42,129 bases of DNA from Azotobacter chroococcum (GTDB lineage: Bacteria; Pseudomonadota; Gammaproteobacteria; Pseudomonadales; Pseudomonadaceae): NCBI RefSeq assembly GCF_004339665.1, contig NZ_SMMU01000029.1:1-42129 (forward strand), given 5' to 3'. Below are positions 8,504-15,310 of this stretch, piece after piece. The notes under the pieces are model-generated. The model was not told where the DNA came from. It made no database searches and saw only the letters and a program-made list of their open reading frames with translations. The translations under genes were made by a program, and so were the position numbers. Each line of letters starts with the position of its first letter. The first letter of the stretch is position 1.

Positions 8504-8593
8504 TTGATCATCCCCGCTCACGCGGGGAACAGGCAACGAAATCACCAACTTTGTCCTGCACATCCGGTTCATCCCCGCTCACGCGGGGAACAC
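8504..8593 (-). CRISPR. Two-repeat type I-E mini-CRISPR array with one 32-nt spacer
   Basis: A 29-nt repeat at 8565-8593 reads GTGTTCCCCGCGTGAG... to ...GGGGATGAACCG on the minus strand, the standard type I-E repeat with a CCCCGC/GCGGGG hairpin and GUGA loop. A second copy at 8504-8532 differs at 4 positions, all near its ends, as terminal repeats often do. The distance from one repeat start to the next is exactly 61 bp, the I-E unit of 29 + 32. The spacer is 8533-8564. No cas genes are in the window. The array lies 28 nt behind the Rha-type gene on the same strand and is closed by a terminator, so it is probably transcribed with the antirepressor-like operon and processed by host Cas6e. Confidence 0.88.
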
Positions 8594-8621
8594 ACTTCGG
8601 TGGCCGTCCTTGGCCGGTGGA

Positions 8622-9350
8622 TTAAGCCACCTGCGGCCCAGGCTCGTCGAGCCCAAGAACCCCAAGAACGTCTCTATTCCACAGGATCTGATAACCTGCA
8701 TGCCCGCGCCGCTCGAACGGCATTGCCTCAGCCCACCTACGGCCGGCCTCGGTTAGCTCCCAGTCGCCACGATCATTCTTGAGTTGCAGGCCTGCTCCGG
8801 CCAGAGCAAGGTTTGCGGCCTTGCCAGACATCCCTACCAGTTTTCCGAGGGCTGTGGCATTCAGGTCGCATACCGGATCGTTCTTGGCCGGAAGCGCCTT
8901 GCGGGCCTCCGTTACATCAAGCCCGGTATTCACCTCGATCATGCCCAGGGTGCAAGCCATGGCAATGCCCGGCTTTATGCCCGGAACCTGCTTGATGGCC
9001 TCGCCGATAAGCAGTAGAGCCGAGACAGTATCTTGCATGTCTGCAGCGATCGCAGGCACATGATCTGGAACCTTCTGCTCAAGCTCATGGATGCGGCGGA
9101 TGACCTTATGGCGAAGTGGGATGCTGTAGCCGGTCACCAGCGTCTCGGTCAGCTCGCGGTCAAGATGGAACTGTTTCGTGTAGCCGCGCGCGTCTTTGTC
9201 CTCGCCGACATGGCTCAAATCTGAGCCATCTTTTTCCAAAGCATCCAGCATTTCGCGTATGTCGCGAAGGACGTTCTTATGCTCCTTCCCGGTCAGCTTA
9301 GCGATCTCGCGGGAAGACATGGTTACAGGCTTGGTCATCAGCGCGCTCAT
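8622..9350 (-). CDS. Rha-family antirepressor-like protein
   Basis: This 242-residue protein has an N-terminal Rha (pRha) region of about 100 residues: MSSREIAKLTGKEHKNVLRD ... FHLDRELTETLVTGYSIPLRHKVIRRIHELE, with the typical 'SREIA..TGK.H.NV' DNA-binding motif. A separate C-terminal domain (about 130-242, LNATALGKLVGMSGKAANLA) looks like the C-terminal winged helix of phage antirepressors. The ATG overlaps the stop of the BRO gene (ATGA), so the two are co-translated. Such proteins inactivate repressors or bind DNA; the target here is unknown. The mini-CRISPR follows downstream. Confidence 0.8.
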   Translation of the reverse strand: MSALMTKPVTMSSREIAKLTGKEHKNVLRDIREMLDALEKDGSDLSHVGEDKDARGYTKQFHLDRELTETLVTGYSIPLRHKVIRRIHELEQKVPDHVPAIAADMQDTVSALLLIGEAIKQVPGIKPGIAMACTLGMIEVNTGLDVTEARKALPAKNDPVCDLNATALGKLVGMSGKAANLALAGAGLQLKNDRGDWELTEAGRRWAEAMPFERRGHAGYQILWNRDVLGVLGLDEPGPQVA

Positions 9351-10225
9351 GCTGCCACCCCACGACTCTCGGAATACCGATTCAGCCCAAGGCGGCGCTG
9401 CACGGCGTCGAACTCAGTGGCCAGCTTCTTGAGCTTGATGACGCCTGTGTAGCCGTCCAGGAAGTGGCCGATCATATCGCTTCCGATACGGCTGCCGAGG
9501 CCGCCCAGGTGCACGTGCAGATTGGATCGCTTGAAGATTTCGTAGAGGCGCTCGAAATGGTGCGCCACGAACCAGACGTCGTAGAGCTGCATATCAGTCA
9601 GCAGGTGGCCAGATTCAGGCTCCTTGCCCATCCACTCACCCTCGATGGCATAGGCGGCGATGAAGTTGCAAGCGTCTGCCAGTTGGTCGGCCGGGATGAG
9701 CGATGTCTTCTGCACGTTGAATCGGGTGCGAAGGCGGCTTTTCATCGTGTGCTTGAAGCTGCGCTGCAGGGCCGGGTCAATCCGGGATCCCTTCTGCTCA
9801 ATCACCCGATCAAGGACGATCTCGCCCGTGCTGCCGATGACATCACCAACCAAGGTCGTCATGGTGCCTTTGGCGTCCTCATAGCGGCCATGCTTGCGGA
9901 TGGCCGGGAGGACCTCGGCAGTGACCCACTTGCGGAATGCATGCGGCTTGCTGCCCTTCTTCACTGCGTCGCGGCAGCGAAGGATCAAGGTGTACAGGCC
10001 AGATTCGTTGACGATATTGGCCTCTCCCTGACGACCTATGTTGAACATAGACCGTTCATCGTCATCCAGGGCCTGCAAGGCCTGCGTGGTGTTTGCCACA
10101 TCAATGATGCGGCATACATCGGATGCCACGAACCACGGATCGCCATTGATCGGGATGGCGCGGACGCTCTCCCCGCGAAAGTCAAAGGGGATGATCTGGG
10201 TTGCTGCTGTGCTATTCTTGCTCAT
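9347..10225 (-). CDS. BRO-family antirepressor-like protein
   Basis: From ATG 10223-10225 the protein has 292 residues. Residues about 10-115 form a Bro-N domain (PINGDPWFVASDVCRIIDVANTTQ ... KPHAFRKWVTAEVLPAIRKHG). Beyond it is a long helical C-terminal region (SRLRTRFNVQKTSLIPADQL ... LKKLATEFDAVQRRLGL). AGGA lies 10 nt upstream of this ATG; another ATG nine bases upstream is too close to that site. It lies downstream of an Arc-like repressor with a stem-loop in the leader, the arrangement of an immI-type antirepressor gene held silent by Arc/Mnt proteins. Confidence 0.8.
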   Translation of the reverse strand: MSKNSTAATQIIPFDFRGESVRAIPINGDPWFVASDVCRIIDVANTTQALQALDDDERSMFNIGRQGEANIVNESGLYTLILRCRDAVKKGSKPHAFRKWVTAEVLPAIRKHGRYEDAKGTMTTLVGDVIGSTGEIVLDRVIEQKGSRIDPALQRSFKHTMKSRLRTRFNVQKTSLIPADQLADACNFIAAYAIEGEWMGKEPESGHLLTDMQLYDVWFVAHHFERLYEIFKRSNLHVHLGGLGSRIGSDMIGHFLDGYTGVIKLKKLATEFDAVQRRLGLNRYSESRGVAA

Positions 10226-10261
10226 GACGTTCATTTCCTGTGCGGTTTTGACGTTGTCTTC

Positions 10262-10298
10262 CGAAGCCCCGGCGTCTCGTACACGCTGGGGCTTTTTC
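10262..10298. other. Stem-loop in the leader of the BRO gene
   Basis: AAGCCCCGGCGT (10264-10275) pairs with ACGCTGGGGCTT (10283-10294) with one mismatch. The U run (10293-10297) is on the plus-strand side, so it resembles a plus-strand terminator. Read on the minus strand it is a stable hairpin between the Arc stop and the BRO start and may modulate translation of the antirepressor. Confidence 0.55.
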
Positions 10299-10301
10299 AT
10301 T

Positions 10302-10466
10302 TCAGGCCGCTGCCTGCTTGCTTTGCTCATCGCTCTCCACCGACTGCTTAAGCCTGAAGATCACCTCTGCCGTACGGCTTCGGCAGTTTGCTTTTGCCTT
10401 CTCATCAAGGATTTCCAGCAGCTCCTCTGGGATCCTCATGTTTACCTGCGGGTCTTTTCTACTCAT
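10302..10466 (-). CDS. Arc/Mnt-type ribbon-helix-helix repressor
   Basis: This 54-residue protein begins MSRKDPQVNMRIPEELLEIL, the Arc/Mnt signature in which the short N-terminal strand (QVNMRIP) binds DNA as a dimer; it continues ANCRSRTAEVIFRLKQ. The start at 10464-10466 matches the family length, and the longer in-frame extension runs through operator repeats. It is divergent from a second Arc-like gene at 10588. It probably represses the downstream BRO and Rha genes and its own promoter. Confidence 0.85.
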   Translation of the reverse strand: MSRKDPQVNMRIPEELLEILDEKAKANCRSRTAEVIFRLKQSVESDEQSKQAAA

Positions 10467-10478
10467 TGCGCCTCCAAA

Positions 10479-10545
10479 TGCATCACCGTGATGCAGCAAA
10501 ATCCTATAACCGTGATGCATTGCTGTCAATAGCACGGTGATGCAT
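10479..10545. promoter_or_regulatory. Triple operator between divergent Arc-like genes
   Basis: GTGATGCA occurs three times, at 10488-10495, 10512-10519 and 10537-10544, about 24-25 bp apart (one face of the helix). The first lies inside a perfect 17-bp palindrome, TGCATCACCGTGATGCA (10479-10495). The position between two divergent ribbon-helix-helix genes makes these the likely Arc binding sites controlling both promoters. Confidence 0.75.
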
Positions 10546-10587
10546 GCTTTTGTAAACCGAAATCGCCTGTCATTTGGATAGATGTCC

Positions 10588-10944
10588 ATGAGCCGCACTG
10601 ACCCTCAGTTCAATCTCCGCATCCCGCAGTTCCTGCGGGATCGGGTCACGGCAGCTGCTCAGGCAAACAAGCGATCGGCGACTGCCGAGATCCTTGCTCG
10701 CCTGGAAGAAAGCTTCCACCTCGAGGATCTATCCAAAATTAGCGAAATGAATCAGGAAGACCTTGAAGTGATTGAAGCCATGAAGGCCGGCGATGAGCCC
10801 GAAAAGCTCTATACCGCCGACGACATTAAGCAGGCGATTACGCAGGTCTTTCAGCGGTTAGAGACAACCGGGCGCGAAAAAGGCAAACGACCAACTTGGA
10901 ACGGACACGGGCCAAAGCCAGCGAAGCGTTACCGCCAGGAATAA
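10588..10944 (+). CDS. Arc-like ribbon-helix-helix regulator with acidic/basic C-terminal tail
   Basis: This 118-residue protein begins MSRTDPQFNLRIPQFLRDRV, clearly related to the Arc-like protein at 10302-10466, followed by NKRSATAEILARLEESF. A C-terminal extension of about 60 residues, ending in a basic tail (KPAKRYRQE), is not part of the usual Arc fold. An ATG six bases upstream (10582) is a possible alternative start; GGAT lies 8 nt before the chosen one. It faces the BRO/Rha operon divergently and reads toward the VRR-NUC gene. I infer the Mnt-like partner of an immI-type switch. Confidence 0.8.
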   Translation: MSRTDPQFNLRIPQFLRDRVTAAAQANKRSATAEILARLEESFHLEDLSKISEMNQEDLEVIEAMKAGDEPEKLYTADDIKQAITQVFQRLETTGREKGKRPTWNGHGPKPAKRYRQE

Positions 10945-10971
10945 TCCACCAGATATTGCCAAGGACCGGTC

Positions 10972-12006
10972 ATGTCCCTGCTTGAGCGTTTCATGGGGCT
11001 ACTCTCACGCAGCCCGATAGCCGTAACAGGCGCCACGCCTAACCAAGATCACGACCGCCCAAGGGTAAAACAGACATCCACAGACCTAAGCGATCCGAAA
11101 TTTCTGCTGACTACAGAAGATAAGTTCGCGATTCGAATGGCCATAGTGAGGGACGGGGTAGAGTCAATTGAGAACGTGACCAAAGGCGAGAAGCTTCTCT
11201 ACCTACGTGACACCATGCAATTTTTTGGAGAGAACGAGCTATATCTGAGATCGCTTTTTTCTCCAGATTCTGTGCCCAGAAAGCCTATCAATCCATTCTC
11301 CCCCGAGGCATACGCTCCAGTCTCTGAGCTTCCTTGCCCATCAAGCGGATGGCCTATCAAGGAAGAAAAGATTTCCATACCACTTGAAGGATCTCCAGAG
11401 CAGGTTGCCCTAACCCTGCTGTCACAGAACGGTTGGACCGGAATCCATTCGGAAGGGCAGACAATCCGGTGCATCTTTCGGGCCCTGCTTCTTCCATACC
11501 TTATAGAGCATAACCCCTATAAGGCAGTCGACCCTCTCAGCACCCCCTTATGCCATGCGATTCATTACTTGATCCCCATGACGGCTGCCGGCCTTGATCG
11601 AATGCTTGCCAATAGCAAGGAGGTCCCTCGTGCTCCCATTGAGGAAATGCATCGACTCATCGATTACAGGCTTTCTCTTCCGTCCTGCGTGATTCAAGGT
11701 GACTTTGACATCGTCGCCAAGTCGCATGGCGAAGTGTGGCCAAAAACTCCCCATTCAGGTCTTCATATCGATCAATACCTGTCAGCTATCCCAGGAGAGT
11801 TCTGGCATTCGCTTCTTGAAATTTATGCCAGACAAGACGGCAGCCTTAGCAATGGATGGCCAGACCTTGAAATTACCAATGGGAAAGAGGTCATGCTTGT
11901 CGAAGTCAAAGTCAAAGATCGGCTAACTCCGCATCAGCGGCTTACTATTCCTGTGCTCATGGCGCTTGGCCTAAAGTGCCGGATCGTTAGACTGATCAAG
12001 ACCTAA
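10972..12006 (+). CDS. VRR-NUC-like nuclease with unknown N-terminal region
   Basis: This 344-residue protein carries a C-terminal PD-(D/E)XK nuclease of VRR-NUC type: SNGWPDLEITNGKEVMLVEV, then KVKDRLTPHQ and LGLKCRIVRL. The catalytic Asp (PDL), Glu (VEV), Lys (KVK) and Gln (HQ) are in order. Residues 1-280 match nothing I can name. The AT content is higher than in neighbouring structural genes, suggesting separate transfer. It follows the plus-strand Arc-like gene by 27 nt and may be co-transcribed from the lysogen-state promoter. It is a candidate phage-borne nuclease for attack on competitors or host DNA; the role is inference. Confidence 0.72.
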   Translation: MSLLERFMGLLSRSPIAVTGATPNQDHDRPRVKQTSTDLSDPKFLLTTEDKFAIRMAIVRDGVESIENVTKGEKLLYLRDTMQFFGENELYLRSLFSPDSVPRKPINPFSPEAYAPVSELPCPSSGWPIKEEKISIPLEGSPEQVALTLLSQNGWTGIHSEGQTIRCIFRALLLPYLIEHNPYKAVDPLSTPLCHAIHYLIPMTAAGLDRMLANSKEVPRAPIEEMHRLIDYRLSLPSCVIQGDFDIVAKSHGEVWPKTPHSGLHIDQYLSAIPGEFWHSLLEIYARQDGSLSNGWPDLEITNGKEVMLVEVKVKDRLTPHQRLTIPVLMALGLKCRIVRLIKT

Positions 12007-12068
12007 TCCGCCCGCCCGCCCGGCCCCGCCTTGCCAGACCAAGGAATAACCCATCCAAAGGACTCGCT

Positions 12069-12287
12069 ATGTCAATCAAGAGCCTGTCGAAAGCCCTCCC
12101 CAAAGACCCAGACAATCCCGGCTGGGTGCTCGGGTGGGCCGTGGTAAGGAATGCCCCCTGGAGCTTCATCGACATCTACGCGTCGAAAGAAGTGGCAGAG
12201 ATCGAGGCTGCTCGTCTAGGAGAAGGCTATTCGGCCAAGTACGGATCGCACCGCCTTGGCAGCGACGACTTTGTCAGCTTTGGCTAG
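12069..12287 (+). CDS. Small hypothetical protein
   Basis: This 72-residue protein begins MSIKSLSKALPKDPDNPGWV and contains WAVVRNAPWSFIDIYASKEVAEIEAA. AAAGGA lies just upstream of the ATG. It sits 62 nt behind the VRR-NUC gene on the same strand, so it may belong to the same transcript. I see no known domain, signal peptide or membrane segment. Confidence 0.55.
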   Translation: MSIKSLSKALPKDPDNPGWVLGWAVVRNAPWSFIDIYASKEVAEIEAARLGEGYSAKYGSHRLGSDDFVSFG

Positions 12288-12562
12288 GCATGATGCTGGG
12301 GCGAATCTGTCATCTTCCCTAAACGCTGATGACTGATCGGCCTGAACGTGAACTCGAAATCTCCTGATGCTGCCTCGGCAGTGAGGCCAGGACGCCCGCT
12401 GTAGAACTTTCGGTAGCCAGGCCCCTCCATTGATACCCTGCCACGGAATGCTAGCCGATCGATCTCTATGCCATCTTCAAATATGGATATCTCTGCTTGC
12501 TTGCCGCCGCTTTCCAAGCCAAGGGAATGGATTGTCAGCTCATACCAACAGTCTTGATTCAT
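12284..12562 (-). CDS. Small hypothetical protein, convergent with the preceding gene
   Basis: The predicted 92-residue protein begins MNQDCWYELTIHSLGLESGG and has alternating beta-type segments (AEISIFEDGIEIDRLAFRGR, GDFEFTFRP). AGGTGA lies close upstream of the ATG. Its end overlaps the convergent gene at 12287 by 4 bases. Amino acid composition is protein-like, but I recognise no family and there is no operon partner. Confidence 0.45.
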   Translation of the reverse strand: MNQDCWYELTIHSLGLESGGKQAEISIFEDGIEIDRLAFRGRVSMEGPGYRKFYSGRPGLTAEAASGDFEFTFRPISHQRLGKMTDSPQHHA

Positions 12563-12666
12563 GCTTTCACCTACCTGACTCTCGGTTGAAATCTACCCGG
12601 CCCCGCCTTGCGCGGGGCTACGCCAAAACGCCATGGCCAAAACCCATCGCTAGGCCATGCGCAAGC

Positions 12667-12694
12667 TTGCCGTGTGCATCATTTTTGATACACT
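12667..12694 (+). promoter_or_regulatory. Promoter of the higBA-like pair
   Basis: TTGCCG (12667-12672) and TACACT (12689-12694) are separated by 16 bp. The expected transcription start falls at or next to the ATG at 12701, so the toxin mRNA would be nearly leaderless. A GCCCCGC/GCGGGGC hairpin lies further upstream near 12600-12618. Confidence 0.55.
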
Positions 12695-12700
12695 GCCTGC

Positions 12701-13042
12701 ATGGCAGACAATCCCATCATCCTTGGCGTCAAATTCTTCCGCACTGAAGCGGGAAACGAGCCCGTCCGCGAATGGCTGGCTGACCTGCCCAAGGAGTCGC
12801 GCCGGTTGATCGGCATGGACATCAAGACCGTTCAACTCGGCTGGCCCATTGGTATGCCGGTAGTCCGCAAGCTAGAACCTGGGCTATGGGAGGTCAGGAC
12901 CGACCTTGGCGACACCATCGCCAGGGTGATCTTCACATTGGTCGATACCGAAATGGTGCTTCTGCACGGCTTCATCAAGAAAAGCCAGAAAACCCCTCCA
13001 GGCGACCTGAAGACCGCCAAACAGCGCAAATCAAGGTTATGA
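12701..13042 (+). CDS. HigB/Gp49-type toxin of the RelE superfamily
   Basis: This 113-residue protein begins MADNPIILGVKFFRTEAGNE and has the phage-derived Gp49-like (HigB) pattern: PVREWLADLPKESRRLIGMD, PVVRKLEPGLWEVRTDLGD, ARVIFTLVDTEMVLLHGFIKKSQKTP. This family cleaves mRNA on the ribosome and is held by an XRE antitoxin. The antitoxin gene follows after 11 nt, giving the toxin-first order typical of higBA. The pair is inserted, in opposite orientation, between the accessory block and the tail chaperone genes and may stabilise the prophage. Confidence 0.85.
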   Translation: MADNPIILGVKFFRTEAGNEPVREWLADLPKESRRLIGMDIKTVQLGWPIGMPVVRKLEPGLWEVRTDLGDTIARVIFTLVDTEMVLLHGFIKKSQKTPPGDLKTAKQRKSRL

Positions 13043-13053
13043 GGTGACCGCAC

Positions 13054-13356
13054 ATGAACAATCACATCGGCTCAGACTTCGATGACTTCCTGTCAGAACA
13101 AGGCCTTCTTGAGGAGGTTTCCGCTGCCGCCCTCAAGCGCGTCATCGCCTGGCAACTGTCCGAAGCCATGAAGGCCCAGAAAGTGACCAAAAAGGCTCTC
13201 GCAGCCCGCATGCACACCAGCCGCGCCGCAGTTGACCGCGCGCTCGATCAAGGCGACGCCAGCATGACCCTGGCGACCCTGGCCAATGCCGCCAGGGCGC
13301 TCGGACAGCGTGTCGAGGTTCGCCTGGTTCCCGAAGCAGAAGCCGCTCACGCCTGA
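13054..13356 (+). CDS. HigA-like XRE antitoxin
   Basis: This 100-residue protein has a helix-turn-helix of XRE type: QKVTKKALAARMHTSRAAVD, then RALDQGDASMTLATLANAAR and GQRVEVRLVP. It partners the HigB-like toxin directly upstream, with GAGGTGA before the ATG. It should neutralise the toxin and repress the shared promoter. Confidence 0.85.
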   Translation: MNNHIGSDFDDFLSEQGLLEEVSAAALKRVIAWQLSEAMKAQKVTKKALAARMHTSRAAVDRALDQGDASMTLATLANAARALGQRVEVRLVPEAEAAHA

Positions 13357-13364
13357 CCAAGTAC

Positions 13365-13388
13365 AGCCCCGGCCCAGCGCCGGGGGCT
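13365..13388. terminator. Hairpin between convergent higA and tail chaperone genes
   Basis: AGCCCCGG and CCGGGGGCT form a strong stem around CCCAGCG. There is no clear U run on either strand, so it is at best a weak bidirectional terminator. Confidence 0.4.
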
Positions 13389-13408
13389 ATCCATCGAGGC
13401 CCCGCCCC

Positions 13409-14040
13409 CTACTTCGCCTGCTCCCGCATCACCCTCAGCGCCTCGGCCTCCATGATCCGCACCGCGGCGAACACGTCCTGCCGGGCGCGCTTCTTCACGC
13501 CCTGCAGGCGCATGACCGGCTCCAGCGCGGAGTAGTCCAGTCCCACAGGCCCGGACATGCCGACGCGCCACTGGGTGTCCATGTCCAGAAACACGCTCAG
13601 GGCCGGCCAGTTGTCGGGCCACACCGCAAACTCGGCTTCCCCTGCAAAGTCCTCCCTGGAGAAGCCGAAGGCGGCCAGTTCCTTTTCACTAGGGCCGCCC
13701 TCGTAGAGCCTGCGTGCGGCCTCGGCTAGTTTCCCCGGCGGGCCTGAATCAGCTCGTCAACGTAGCGCGCGACGATGGCCGGCGCGGCGCCGCAGTAGTT
13801 CTGCACCAGGAGTTCGACGGACCCCTTACCAAACGGGTCGTCCAGCTCCCAGCCGGCGAGCACGTCCAGCAGAGAATCGACGTCGCTGCGGCCGGACGAT
13901 CCCTCCAGCCACTTCGCCATCTCGTCCCGGGTGCGGTGCTTGAACTCGAACTCCACCTGCACGGCCTCGCCGCCGTGCACCGGAATACTGACCTTCGCCT
14001 TGAAGGTCGGTGCGGGGACCAGCTTGAATTTCACAGCCAT
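13409..14040 (-). CDS. Tail assembly chaperone fusion (gpGT-like) made by -1 frameshift
   Basis: The upstream frame (13726-14040) ends with ...QARRGN and TAG. Moving -1 at GGGAAAC (13729-13735) continues without a stop to TAG at 13409-13411. The continuation reads LAEAARRLYEGG, then PSEKELAAFGFSREDF, AVWPDNWPALSVF and GLDYSALEPVMRLQG. The downstream part resembles DUF1799-type tail chaperones. As in lambda, a minority of ribosomes would make the long form, which helps load the tube protein onto the tape measure. It lies in the expected place between tube and tape measure genes, although an accessory block now separates it from the latter. Confidence 0.8.
13726..14040 (-). CDS. Tail assembly chaperone (gpG-like)
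   Basis: This 104-residue protein begins MAVKFKLVPAPTFKAKVSIP, with HRTRDEMAKWLEGSS and LLDVLAGWELDDPFGKGSVE, the typical pattern of a siphophage tail chaperone ('GW' after a short helical region). It lies directly behind the tail tube gene. It is the major, unshifted product of the chaperone locus. Confidence 0.85.
   Translation of the reverse strand: MAVKFKLVPAPTFKAKVSIPVHGGEAVQVEFEFKHRTRDEMAKWLEGSSGRSDVDSLLDVLAGWELDDPFGKGSVELLVQNYCGAAPAIVARYVDELIQARRGN
13729..13735 (-). other. Programmed -1 frameshift site GGGAAAC
   Basis: Read as G GGA AAC on the minus strand, this matches the X XXY YYZ slippery rule and lies immediately before the stop of the gpG-like frame. The lambda site is GGGAAAG. 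Confidence 0.8.
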
Positions 14041-14052
14041 GGGTAGAGCTCC

Positions 14053-14700
14053 TTAGGCGCTGTAGCGAGTCGGCTCGGCCTGTAGGGCCAGACTGATGGT
14101 GCGAGTCAGAACATTCCCGCGGGCCACGGTCGGCTGTCGCGAGAACGAAGTGAAGGCCCCATAGAAGATGGTGTCGTTGCCAGGCAGATTCAGGCGCGCA
14201 GCCTGTACCTGCTTACCATCGTCTGCCGCCCGCAGGACAGGCACATAAGCCTGGCTCGGATCGTCAGCCACGGTCAGTGTCATGAGGGCAGCCGAGCGCT
14301 CTGTGGGGACCTGGCGACCTTGGCGGTCCTCAAGGAACACAACGTCGATGTATTGCTGTTCATCGCCAGAAAAATCCAGGCCGGTGATTTGTGGGACCTG
14401 CACCCAAGTCTCGACCTTCTTCATGCTCCCAGCGCCTGAGCCGGCCGGATAGATGCTGGTATTGGTGGTGTCGATATCCTCCAGAGTAACGGTGGTGACA
14501 TCCGCAGCCTTGACGCGCACTACGCGACCATTCAGGGCGCTCCACGCGGACTCGAGTAGGACGATATCGCCAGCCGCGAGCGTACCGCTGGCGATAGTTG
14601 CGACCGCCTCTGCAGCGTTGCTGATAGCGCTGAAGGCGATGGGGCTACCGTAGGTGGCGGCGTGTTGGAATGTGCCGCCGTCAGGGAGCTTGTATCCCAT
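14053..14700 (-). CDS. Major tail tube protein
   Basis: This 215-residue protein begins MGYKLPDGGTFQHAATYGSP. It is rich in beta-strand segments (VETWVQVPQITGLDFSGDEQ, SAALMTLTVADDPSQA) and ends NVLTRTISLALQ. Size and position directly upstream of the chaperone pair fit the lambda gpV class. It forms the stacked rings of the tail. The ATG is at 14698-14700, with AGGAGA a few bases upstream. Confidence 0.85.
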   Translation of the reverse strand: MGYKLPDGGTFQHAATYGSPIAFSAISNAAEAVATIASGTLAAGDIVLLESAWSALNGRVVRVKAADVTTVTLEDIDTTNTSIYPAGSGAGSMKKVETWVQVPQITGLDFSGDEQQYIDVVFLEDRQGRQVPTERSAALMTLTVADDPSQAYVPVLRAADDGKQVQAARLNLPGNDTIFYGAFTSFSRQPTVARGNVLTRTISLALQAEPTRYSA

Positions 14701-14741
14701 GAATGTCTCCTATGCCGCCTCGGCGGCGTTTCGTGGGCAAT

Positions 14742-14762
14742 AAAAAACCCGCCGGAGCGGGT
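14742..14762 (-). terminator. Intrinsic terminator behind the KilA-N gene
   Basis: ACCCGC (14747-14752) pairs with GCGGGT (14757-14762), and the minus-strand RNA ends in a U6 run (14742-14747). It lies between the KilA-N stop and the tail tube start. Confidence 0.75.
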
Positions 14763-14781
14763 GTTTGGGTGTTCTGTGTGG

Positions 14782-15279
14782 TCAGGCGGCATCAAAGCCG
14801 AGCGTCAGCTGTAGCTGGTGACGCCAGTGGTCGACTTCGTGCTCGAGGCCCGGCTTGCGCCATCGCCACTTGGCTAGTTCCTTGGCATTAAGGCTGGCCA
14901 TCGACTGGCCATCGGAAAGTGCTTTGCAGGCCCGGTCGAATTGCTGCTTCTCGGTCAGCTCGCCGCGCAGCAATGCGTCGATGTGCAGGTCCGCCCACAC
15001 GGCGAAGTCAGGCGAAATCCAGCGGGCTAACGCCACAGCGAGCTTCGGATGCAGCCAGGTGCCGCCGCTGCGGCCGCGCTGGGCACGAATCAAATCCCTC
15101 GAATCTGAGGTATTTAAATGGCGAGCCAGCGCGGCGATGTAAGCCTCTGTCTCTTTGTTGCGCAGCCAGTTATCAAGCCGCAGGCCGTGACCTGCCGCGA
15201 TATCGGTTGCATTGATCCACCCGTCGCTGTTGAACCGCACCGGCTGGCCTTGGTAGTGAAACGGGATGACATTGCTCAT
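14782..15279 (-). CDS. KilA-N domain protein, inserted in the tail operon
   Basis: This 165-residue protein begins MSNVIPFHYQGQPVRFNSDG and contains WINATDIAAGHGLRLDNWLR, TWLHPKLAVALARWISPDFA and WADLHIDALLRGE, the full KilA-N DNA-binding domain. A C-terminal helical part follows (SLNAKELAKWRWRKPGLEHE). The start at 15277-15279 is chosen by domain length; the longer extension crosses a structured element. Like the Bro-N gene at 3791-4282 it sits between tail genes with terminators upstream and a related leader RNA. Function beyond DNA binding is unknown. Confidence 0.82.
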   Translation of the reverse strand: MSNVIPFHYQGQPVRFNSDGWINATDIAAGHGLRLDNWLRNKETEAYIAALARHLNTSDSRDLIRAQRGRSGGTWLHPKLAVALARWISPDFAVWADLHIDALLRGELTEKQQFDRACKALSDGQSMASLNAKELAKWRWRKPGLEHEVDHWRHQLQLTLGFDAA

Positions 15280-15310
15280 GGCGTTACCTCGCCCATCAGT
15301 CGAATAGGAG

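Noticed and set aside
8504-8782. Plus-strand frame starting IIPAHAGN ... HPRSRGEH
   Set aside because: This is the typical false translation of a type I-E CRISPR repeat and overlaps the Rha gene antisense.
12599-12618. GCCCCGC/GCGGGGC hairpin considered as a terminator or CRISPR repeat
   Set aside because: No U run on either strand and no repeat flanks; it may insulate the higBA promoter but cannot be called.
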